A stretch of 64,000 nt of DNA. Source: Chlamydiota bacterium. GTDB lineage: Bacteria > Chlamydiota > Chlamydiia > Chlamydiales > Parachlamydiaceae. A program made the position numbers and the translations under genes. Location of the stretch: the NCBI GenBank assembly GCA_013288825.1, contig JABDBC010000002.1, positions 22,353-86,352 of the forward strand. Direction: 5' to 3'. Shown here one piece after another: positions 38,201-50,200 of this stretch. Positions within the stretch are counted from its first letter, which is position 1. Each line of letters starts with the position of its first letter. The notes beneath the pieces are model-generated. The model was not told where the DNA came from and made no database searches. It saw only the letters and a program-made list of their open reading frames with translations.

Positions 38201-41200
38201 TAACGCCATAGAAGCAAATAACCGCAATCCTAACAATAATACTAATAAACAGCTTTTATTGGATTTTATCAGAAAGACAGACAAAGCACATTTAATAATT
38301 AACAAGCCTGCAGTTCAGAAAGATTTACCATCACTAGCAACAAATCTACCTCATATAAAAACGGTCGTTACAAACTTTGATGCATTTGTTTGGGAACAGA
38401 TAGCACAAAGCCGCCTGGGACGCCTTACGCCTGAGCAAGATCAGCTGTTACAGCAGTGTCTTGCCCCCGGTCAGCTACGAGAAATAAAAGGTCTAAAACC
38501 AGCGCAAGTGATCGAACTTATAGAGGCGATGCAACTTGCAGTATTGTTGGGAACATACGATCGACAGCCAGTACTGTTAACCTCCATCATGGCAGATATC
38601 TCTCAATTACAATCCAAACTCGGCAGTTTGTTAACTCCAGCAGCCCTTAGCAAATATTATTCTGAAGAAGGCTCTGTTCAACAAGAATACTTTACTATTA
38701 TGACCTTTAGAGCAGATCTGAAGGCTAATGCCGACATGGAACTAGCGATGCGCGAGCTGCAACCTAAAATGCAAAGATATTTGAAAAGCTTCGGGGCAAC
38801 TCCAATTCAAGAACTCCAAGAACTTGAGAAAGCTTTGAATGCAATGAATCGCCTTCCCATAGTTGGGAAGGCTGCATTAGCCAGACGAGCAGTATGGATG
38901 CAGCACCTATCTAAGATTCGAAAGGAGATTACTGAACAATCCGGTGCACCAAAAGTAGCTCCGAAAGCCACCGAAGCAGAGCTTGCTCCCATTACAGAAA
39001 AACTCAACTCATTACTCACAATGTCTGATAAAGAATTCTCCAAACTGGGGGTAAATTTATCGGAAGTATTACTGCAAGACAAGGACATAGAATATTGGGG
39101 CAATGATGAGTTAGCGAGGAACGCAAGATTGGTTAATATAAGATACTATACAAGATTCATGACATCAGACCCGGCACAGGTGATGCCTTATTACAGAGCC
39201 GCAATGGTGGAATTGGGAAAAATTCCTAAAGGATCTTTAAGCGCACAAGATTATGCGCAATTAAGACAAGAAGTGCAAATATACAGACTTGAAGCCACTG
39301 CAAAACTCATGCAAAAGGGCATCGATTCTGAGTTAGAAAAACAACCAAAACAAAGACTTGCAACTTGGACTGAAAGCGAAATTAGAGAACTTGGCGACCC
39401 CAAATTGATTGAGCAAGCCGTTCAACAAAATGAGTCGTTACTATTGCAAAGAATGATGAAAGATCCGACTAATCGGGACATTACAAACGAATTAATATTA
39501 CTTTACAGAAAATTTCGAGCAAAAGAATCTGATCAATTGATTGAAGATCTTAAAGAAACAGTTGAAGAAGCGATTAAAGTTCAAAAGGAAGAAATGCAGC
39601 CCATTGCACGAAACGCAGACAGTGCTTTATTTGCTGAACTTTCAGAACATCCGGAACGAATTGATGAGATTATTCTTGATCTTGAACAGAATTGGGAGCA
39701 ATTTTCTCCCCCTGAAGGTGATCCTAAAGCAATAATAGCTCAACTCAGAAAACAGGCCGCTGATGCAATTGCAAAAACACAAGGCGACAGCAAAAGAGGA
39801 GGAGGCCCAACAGCTCCTTCAGGAGCTGCTGCAGCTACTTCTGCGGCCGCAGCTGCTGCAGTACCAGCCACGTTAACAACTCAACTAGAATATCTAAGAA
39901 AAAACCTTCAGAATACCGAAACCCTTAAAAAGAACTTCACAAATGTGTTTATAGCATTAACAGAGGCTATCAATTTATGGGATAAACTTACACCAGGAAC
40001 ACAGAAAAACGGAGTCAAAACTGAATTAATTGGATTCATCGACACATACATTGAACATTCCACCCTCGATGTACGAGATGCGATAAGAAGCAATCTGTTT
40101 CTCCTTCTTCCTCTGATAAAAATAGCACCAGATCGCATCGAAGCTATGAATAAGAAAGACAATATCGAACGGGAACAAATATTGATACAATATGGAACAT
40201 TATTACAGATACTTGTTAACTTAAAATCTCTACAAGCCCAAAGCCGCGCCTTCGTACTTGCCCCCCCTGTACGAGAAAACCCCTTTGAAAGCCCGATAAA
40301 GGCACAACAGGCGCTATTGAGAAGTCAAGCCCTCATAACTCAGCCCTATAGTGCACAATTCGGACTTGACGATGAATTGAATCAGATTCTATCAACTCAA
40401 TCGTTAGTAATGCATCCCGAACCGCTGCTCATATTCAGCGATACTACAGTAAGTGATATTCACGCATTAATAAAATCTGGGACCCCAGGAAGCTTAAGCC
40501 ATGCAGAGTTTCAAATTACTCATACTTTAATGGATGATAAGTTAAGGAAGGAGCTTTCGGAGAAGCTGATTGAAGCAAAACTTGAGATGCATGAGAGAAT
40601 CTTTTTTAACTTAGATAGATTTGAGCTTTTGTTCGCACAAGCTTACCAAGCTCCCACTATAGATGAAGGCCTCTTGACAAAACTTATCGAGATAGCAAGG
40701 AGTATTCCAGAGCCACATATAACGCTACGTAACATTAACACTCGATTAGAATCGATAATCCACAAATATAGATCACAACCTCCAACAACTCCGCAACCAC
40801 CAACAGGCCGCGGCACACCGCCACCACCACCTCCTCCTCCACCGCTCCCAACAGGCAGCCCCGGCACATCAGGCCCCCCCACAACTACAACAACAACTGC
40901 CACAGCAGCATCTCGTGTAGCTACGCAACCCCCGCTTCCTGGACTACCTTCGGTACCAGGATTGATAAAATCTACAAAAGATCAAGGTCTTTTTATAGAT
41001 ATCACTCAAACAAAGGCCGATAAGGCATTCTCCATATTGAAACAATGCGTTCAAATATGGGATAGAACTAGCAATGTAACAGAAAAAGCAGCAATCGCAG
41101 CACAAATAGAGGGATTTATCTCTTCGTTGAATTTCCAACCTTACTTACGCGATCAGATGAGGTCTGATCCAATCCTCATGTCTCAATTGCTTCAAATTCA

Positions 41201-44200
41201 ACCAAATCTACAAATACTGATGACGAAGGCCGATAATACGGAACGCGAGGTAGCCCTTAGGGGATATAGACTCTATTTAACTTTTTCCGCTGATGCGATA
41301 GATGCCATAGCAGAACCATATCGATCACAATTTAGGGCTGATGAGATTGAAGTAAAGTACGGAGCAAGAGATCTTCAACGATCATCTTTTGTTGACACAA
41401 CGACTGCAAAACATAAGGCTATCTTCAGTCAATTGGATGAATTTGAGGAGGCTTTTGCAAGGGGCTGCAAGGCGTCAACACCTGACCAGAGCGTATTAGA
41501 TACACTCAATCGGACCTACAGCTCTCTAGGGGCTGTTGCAAAACAACGCAATCTCATGGGCAGACGTGAATTTATAATAAAAAAATTCAATGCGATGAGC
41601 GCAACAACAACCACACCATCTACGGGCGAAGCTCCACCACCTCCGCTTCCTGGACTACCTTCCGTAGTAAATCTCCTAGATCAGATTCAAACAGAGCCGC
41701 AACGATTTCCCGAAATTGCACCTCAATTAATGGAACTGTGGAAACGGAATCCTAGCTTACAACTTGACCCAATCGAAGAAATGGCAAGACTGCGAAAACT
41801 TGCTGCTGAGACACTTCAAAGCCAAGTTCCTGCAGACATAGAGAAAGCAAAAGAGCGCGCAAGTGATTTGTTGTTGAAGATTCCGGACAATTCAAAAGGT
41901 TTTGACTCTATCCTATTTGAGTTAGAGGCAATCTGGCACAAACATCCCGCATTGCAAGAGCTGAACAAACCCCTCATTGAAACACTGCGATTTACAACTG
42001 CGACCACTTCTGCTACTACAGCACCTATTACCTCATCGACTACTTTAACGCCACCACGTAGACCTCCTACTTTGCGTCCTTTGGGGGCCATTTTGAAGTC
42101 TTTGGAGGGATCGTTGAAAGGCGAAAGTCCTTCTTTGGACAATCTCAACAGTGCATTGCCTTATCTGGAGGAAGCTATTGCCATATGGGAAGGATCAAAT
42201 TCAGAGGAGCGAGAAAAAATCCAAAAGGAATTGAGACAACATATCGGTAAAATCATTCAACATTCCGACATAAACTTACGAGATGCGATGAGAAGGAATG
42301 TTGGCCTGATTGGTCCATTGCTAGTAATAGCACCAGGTTCAAACGACCAAATGCTAAAAAAAGATGATCTGGTCAAAGCTACATTTGGCCAATACTTAAA
42401 ATGCATAGTTAATTTAAAATTTCATCTTAACAGAAGATATTTTAAACAAACTAAAAGAGAAGAGATCGGCGCAGAGGTCGGTAAAATAAAAGCTGAAATG
42501 CTTAGCGTAGAAGGCGTGGTAGGTGGTGCTGCCCAACCTTATCAACTACAGTACGGAATTCCCGACGAATTAACAAAGATTTCTGAGCTAATGAACTTTA
42601 AAGGCGAAGCTCCCAAAATGTCTGCGGCGACAGCTATCGAAACAACGGCTATAAGAGCCTTTATAACAGCAGGAAGGGGTCTAGATAGCTTAAGTCGAGC
42701 AGAGTACCTCATTACTCATCGCATCCTATCAGAGCGTGATAGAGATCAACTCACGGGTCTGCTTATTGGCGCAAAACAACAAATACATGCCAAAGTTTTT
42801 GATGCCTTGGACGAATTTGAAAGAGTCTTTGCAAAGGCTTACTTAAGTCCGACTATTGATCCAATTGCTACTAAAAGTCTCGAAGAATTAGTAGGTATCA
42901 TAAGTGCTGCCAATCCATCTTTTGTTGATCAACGTGGTCTCGATGCTAGGTTAAAACTCATAAGGGAAAGAGCTGGCGTTCCACCGATCACCGGACCAAT
43001 ATCTTCACCAACAAGTCTGTCCTCAACTCCTAGTGCAACAAGGCCCCTATCGAGCACCGCCTTCACAACTAGTCCATTTGGACCTCCTCTCACATCACCA
43101 GCGGAGGGAACGAGATTGCCGCTGCAGCCACTGACGACCCCAACCACTACTACAGCACCAACTACAGCCACTTTTGCACCACCTCCCCTCAGACCCACTG
43201 CAGCTCCTACGACCACGACTACGACAACAGCTACGACAACCCCTGTCGGAGCTGCACCACCACCGCCACCAGTGATTCCTCCCGTTCCTCCAACGCTATT
43301 GTCCATTTTTGAGCCTTTAACAGGACTACTTAAAACGAATACCCCAGAAAGTTGTGAACGAGCGTTTGCTCTATTACAACAAGCAATTAGGCTACGCAAA
43401 GAAACAGTCCCAGGAGAAGCCCAGCGAGCAATTGACCGCGATTTTGTAGCTTATTATCAAAATCTGTTCGTGGAAAATCCTTATTTAAGAGATAGGATGA
43501 GATCTGACATGGGACTCATGGATCAATTACAGGAAATCAATCCACATCTTCGTAACTCAATACAAGCTGCAGATACGCGCCAACGTAAAATTGCCTTAGA
43601 TGGCTATGGAAAATTCTTAAATAATAAATTAGCACCGGATTTGATTTCTTATAGCGGGCTCCTAGCAATCGAAGAAGAACTAAAGCTGAAAACAGCAGGA
43701 GAGAGGGAAGGAAAAGCTGAAGAACGTCCTGCTCCTGAAGAACCCATCACTCGTCAAAAATTAAATAAGCTAATATTTGATCAGAAATTGGAAAGCTATG
43801 AAAAGGCAGAAAGACTAATTGCATTACTTCCTAATAACGCAAACAAAACGGCTTTATTAAGCCATCTTAAAAGTGAGAAAATAAAAAGATATAGTAACAT
43901 TTTCAAAAGCTTAGATGAATTTGAAAAATTGGTTGCAAAATCTTCCAAAGAAGCCCTTAATCCTACAGAACTTAACGAACTTAAGCAGAGGGTCGGCCAG
44001 GTCCCAGAACCCTTTAAGGGTCGACGCGGCCTAGTCGTGAGGAATGACATTCTACAGGAGAAATTCGGTAAACCAGCAACTACGCCACCCGCAGGCGGCA
44101 GCACACCACCGCCAGGCTCTGGTCCAGGCGCAGGTGGTCCTCCACCACCATCTGGCGCAGGCGGCGCACCTCCTTCAGGTCCAGGACCAGCCCCATCTAC

Positions 44201-47200
44201 TTCTTCGCCACGCACTCCTGCGGCACCACCCTCTTCCCCACCGCCCTCAACAGGTGGCGCTCCACCCTCTGCGACAACAACAACTACCACAACTCAGGCT
44301 AGCGCAACAATCAGCGCTCCTTTTGGAGCAGGCCCAAAAAGCTCAACCACTCCAGCCCTTACTCTTACTAAAGCTCAACAAGAAGCAAGGGATAAAGCTA
44401 AAACAGCCCTTTCTACTCTTAGAACGCAGATTGAAACCGACCCCTATTATTTGACTACTTATTTGAAGTATGCAAACGGTGAATTGAAGATATTAAAAGA
44501 ATTATTGTCAGATAGTGACTTCAAATTAGAATTCAAAAAACTCCAAATTGCAAGATTAAAGGCAACAGAAAAACTTTGGGCAAGTGGTGAGGCTGCAACG
44601 TTAGAAAAAATGGCAACTTCTAAGCTTGCTTTGTGGACTGAAGAAGAGATTAATAGTTTGGAAGACCCTTCTTTGATAAGACAAGCCAGAAGTTATAATG
44701 TTCGCCCCCCACCTTACGTATTACAACCGCGTTCCCCGGTTACTACCACGACAGCTGAAACTTTATCTGACTATGATTCAAAAAGTCTAAGATTTTGGAA
44801 TGACCACTTAGGTGATGTTAGTAATTTATTAAGTGCCCGGGCCGGAGAAAAATCCGTCAACCAAGTTTTCAGAGAAATAGAACATAACCTCGATAGATGG
44901 AAATCGATATCACCAGAAGACCAAATTGCAATACAGACATTCATCTATACTACACTCCTAAGGCATCCCTATGCACGACAAAAAATCAGAGCAGATATAG
45001 AGCTCTTAAATAAACTACAAACTTATGCTCCAGAGACGCTAAAAACTTTAAGAACTTATGACTCCGAAGCGCGTAAGGAGGCTTTGGAATCATATCAATC
45101 CATATTAACTTATAGAACTATGATGATGGGTAGAATCATAAATAATCAAGTAGAGAGAAAAGAAGCAAATTATCATAATAATCTAATGGAAAAAACACTT
45201 GATACAATACCAGAGCCCTATAAGACCGAATTCGGCATAAAAGAAGAAGCCGCGGCCTTCCTAAAAGGATGTGAAGCTGAATTGAGTAAGGTAAAGCAAA
45301 CCTATAAAACAGCAGATCCTAGTGCCATAGATCCTTTGATAAAACAAGGTACAGTAGAATCACTGAAAAGTGCTGAAACTTTAATGTCTGATTATTCTTA
45401 TCAAGATCAAACCACATTAGACCTGCGTAAAAAACTCAATACTGCAAAGATCCAGCTACTAGGCAAGATTTTTGCAGATGTAGAAGAATTTGAATTACGT
45501 TTTGATACTGCCTTCACTAGAAAGCTAAAACCAGATCAAGTATATGATATAGATCGTCTACAAAAGATGATTGATAGGTTTCCAGGTACACCTACACATA
45601 AAGATCGTCTAATAGGGATGAAAAGGTGGCTAGAAGCAAAAATGAAAACGACTCCTTCGTTGCCACCAACACTTCCTACTACTACACCTTCATTGTCGAG
45701 CACTTCTCCACGCGCAGCAACAACAGCTCCAGCCCCATCCACAGCAGCTACTGCTACTGCGGAACCACCTCAAGCCACACCACGCGTCACTCCTACAATA
45801 CCAACGCTCTCTTCAACACCACCCGGTCCAGGCACGCCCGTTACCGAGCCTGCGGCAACAACAGCAACAACAACGGCTGCAGCTCCACCATCCGCTGCTA
45901 CTACTGCAGAACCTCCTCCAACGTCAAAACCCATATTAACCCAAACGCAATTATCCCATTCGCAGGAATTTTCTGATCAACGTGATATGAGTGATGATGT
46001 GTTTCTAGGTTTTTTTGAAGTATGGACTGATCAACGGATTGGTTCGTTGGGCAAAGATGAAGTCGGGCTTGAGCTAGCTAAAGCAGCTAGGCAGCTGAAT
46101 ATCAGATTTTATAGACTCCAAATGACAAAAACCTCTCTATACTTGATGACACATTATAATGCAGCAATGGATCAATTAAACAACTTAGCTGGGTCATTAA
46201 CACCACTAGAACTTGAAACGCAAATGCGAATCCTGCAACAAAGCAGACTAAACGCCACTCTAAATCTATGGACATATAATGCAGTTGCAGGTTTAGAAGC
46301 TGTTCCAAGTCGCAAGCTAAAGCCATTTACTAAGGAAGAAATTGAATGCTTGAGAGAAAAAACATTGATGGACCAAGCCGAACAATGTAATCAATGGCTA
46401 TCCAAACTACGAAGTCAACCACCTCCAACAACCCCGCCACCCACAGGCGGCGGCACACCACCACCTCCGCCTCCACCATCCGGCGGTCCTGGACCGGGCG
46501 GCGCTCCTCCTAGTGGCCCTCCCTCAGCAGGCGGCCCAACTCCACCAGGTCCAGGGCCATCTTCGGCACCACCCTCTTCCCACCCTTCAACAGGCGCCGC
46601 TCCACCATCTGCTCAAACAACTGCAACTCTCTCTTCAACACCACCAGGTCCAGGTACACCCGTTACCGGGCCTGCAGCACCTACAACGACCAGACCACCA
46701 CCACCACCTCCTCCTCCTCGTACAATTATTCCACAAACATTGTTTATGTTGACGTCAGCTCCGACGACTACAGAAGAATTAGATAAAACTTTTTCCCAGC
46801 TAGAAGATCTTCTTAAGCAATGGGAAGCGAATCCTAATACGCAAGATAGAAACCGAGCTGAATTTAAAAAATTTATTAATGATATCATTAAGTATTCCTA
46901 TTTGCGAGATAAAATAAGAGCTCAGATTGGTCTCAAGGATAAATTGCAAAGGGTAGAACCCGGTCTAAGTACATTGATGGATACAAAAGACCTAACCGCA
47001 AGAAAAAAAGCGTTGAAAAATTTTCAAGGTTTCTCATCAGATATGGCCCTATTAAGACACATACTTGCACACAAAGACGGATCAAAACCACTGACTTCTG
47101 AACAGAGATCAAGCGCTGATACTTTGCATCTCCAAGCCCTAGAGAGTGCTAGCCAAATACCAGAGCCCTTTAGAGGGCAATTTGAAATCGAAGAAGACTT

Positions 47201-50200
47201 GAAAAGTTTTACAGCAGCATATAATGCTGCAATTCGTCCAAAAAAAGAAGAAACAGAATCAAAGCTAGAACGTTCTCTTGCCGGAGAATCTGCGGCAATC
47301 AGAAAGCTAATAGATGAAAGGACTGTAGGCAGCCTAAGGCAAGCGGATTTGTTTATAGCCTACCGTAAAGATAATACAGAAACGCGAAAACTCCGCGAAG
47401 AAGTCATTGCGGCAAAAAATAAAATGCATCAAGACATCTTTGAGAGAATGAATGAATTTGAGTCGATTTTTGCAATTGCTTCTGCACAAACACATCCTGA
47501 CCTCAGAAACTTATCTCGACTTGAAAAAATCATCGAAATGATCCCAAAAGCCGATGCAGTTCGTCTACAACTAAAAGAGAGACTGCAATTCTTACAAGCA
47601 AAAGTACCTAGTCCGACTGTAACAACTCCCTTAGGCTCACCAGCGACTCCAGCGCCCACTTCTTTGAGTAGCGGTTCTGCTCCCAGCATTTCTTCAATAC
47701 CAGCCTCAACGACTACTGCAACTGCTGCACCTCCACCATCGACATCTGATTTTATTCCGTTAACGACTTCGTTTGGGATACCTGGAAGCGATTTGACAGT
47801 TCGACTTTCTAAAGAGGAATTGGACACCCGTTTTACACCCCTAAAAAGACAAATGGGGGGTATTGTTGTAAGATGGAAAAGCTTAACACCTGAAGAACAA
47901 ACATCTTATAAAGTTCAAAAGGAAGCCTGTATTGAGCGAATCATTCAACATCCATACTTACGAGATAAGATTAGAGCAGATATCGAGCTAATGGATCGGC
48001 TCCATGTATTAGATCCTGAGATAGTCCTGAAGATGAATAAAAAAGATGCGATAGATCACGGCAAAGCAATAGAAAACTATACAAACTTCTTGGCTCAGAT
48101 GACGGCTACGAGGAATTCTCTCAGAGGAAAAAACAAATCTAAACCGCTTAGCTACAAAGAAACCAAGGTAGTGGACGAGAACAAACAATCACTACTTTCT
48201 TTTGTTGCAAGAATACCCGAACCCTATAGAACACAATTTGGTCTTGCTAAAGAAATGGCTATTATTAACAAAGCTATTGAAAATGCAACTGTTACAGTAA
48301 CGGAATCCAAAACAAGAAGGGCTGAACCTGAAACACTGGAATCCTTTTTGCGTCGCGTTTCAACTCCGGCCTTCACTGAAACAATGCAAAAAGAGCAGGT
48401 CGCCGAACCAAAAGCCCCAGATCCCAAGGTACAACATCTCAGAAATGGCATAAGAAAAATACGTTATGATTTGGAACACAATGGGGTTGATGTTACTCAG
48501 ACAAAAGAACTCATAGCTCTAATAACAAGAGAATTTAGCAAGACTCACATGACCAAATTAGAAAACGAAAAAATAAAACAGGAATTACTAAAAATTACTA
48601 AAGACATAGAACCATACATAAAAACCAAGCAGAAAGTAAACAAGAGTGTAAGTAACGAACACAAAATCGGAGAACTAATTATTAATGGACACCTAACACA
48701 GGCAGAGGAACTTATCGCTCATCGCGATGGCAATCCTACAACTCTAAATTTACAACGACTTCTTAACACAGCAAAAAGCGAAATACAACGAACCATTTTC
48801 CGAGAGCTGAAACAATTTGAGGCTTATTATGAAAGAGCTTCTACAGCAGAGACTCCAGCCAAAGCCGATATGGAAGGCCTCGAAAAGACCATTAAGAGCC
48901 TCTCCGAATACCCCACAGTTGAAACAACACGACGCGACCTAATCTCGAGATTAGAAGCTTTAAGAAAAGCCAAAGGCCTGGCGCCTCTTTCTACGGCCTC
49001 CTCTGCACCACCTTCCTCCTCTTCGAGCAGCAGTTCTCGCCCTGCAACACCACCCCGAATCCCTGCTGCCACTACTACACCTCCTCCTGCGGCAGCCCCT
49101 AGATCAACTGTGGCACCGCCAATACCTCCTACAACTCAAACAGTTGTAACTAAAGATGCTCGTCTGCTTCAAGCTCAAATGACAACGGATGAAAATATTC
49201 GAAAGCTCGAAGATCAAATTCAAAGGGCCCCTAAGGAATTCGAAAGTAACCCTCCTCCCCCATGGACTGAAGACGAGATTGCCTCCCTCGGCGAAGACCT
49301 ACTTAGAACACGGGCAAGAGCAGTCAATATTAGAATTTTTCAATCCACCATGTTATACGGCACACCATCTGACTTGATGCGTAACTATAAATTAGTCTTA
49401 GATCAATTGGAAAAAATTAGCTCTCCAAGAAGTAAAGAAGAGATCCTTACTCAAACACAAGAACTCTTGTTAATCAAACTTCGTGAATATTGGAATTATG
49501 ACAATAAATCTAGTGATTTACTTGGATTAGGGTTATTTACTCCTGAAGAAATAGAAGTGATAAAAGACGAGGTAACTAAAAAAACAGCTATCGAATCTAA
49601 CGAGAAATATCTAAAACTTCAGATAGAAACTTTGGGTGGCTTTGATGTATCTCTTTATGAATCTGACTTAAAAGCTCATTATGAGAGATATTACCCCGAA
49701 GACAAAGCTAAAGAACGATACGCACAATACGAAAGAGAAGCTACAACAAGCGCAACTTCTGAACCCCCACCAACTCCATTCCCATCTACAACTGCAACTG
49801 GTACTGCACCGATAGATCAACCTCCAACACTTTCTTCAACACCTCAGCCTACTTCTGAACCGGGTCGTGTTGTTGGTGTTGATGTTGGCCCAACTGTTGT
49901 TGTTCCAGGTGTTAGAGAAAGAGCTGACTCAGAGGAGCCCCCACCTCTTCCTCCCGCACCAGCTCCTATTGAGCCAGAAACTGTAACAGAAGGTCCAGCG
50001 CAGCTTTTACCAACTGCACCTCTTCCATTCGCAACTGCACCTCTTCCACCACCAGCGCCTACAGTTCCTTCCCAAACACTAATCAGAGAGGGCATTGCAA
50101 AAATCCAAGCCGATTGGATGCGAAGAAACATTAAAATTGATGAAACAAAAGAACGCATTATTCAAATAAAAAAGCTTTTGGAAGACCCTGCAATACCTGA

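Noticed and set aside
43796..44290. Long antisense frames opposite the Pro/Gly/Thr linkers of the 6920-residue gene (Gly/Val/Ala-rich)
   Set aside because: They are composition shadows of GC-rich proline codons; no ribosome sites and no family resemblance.
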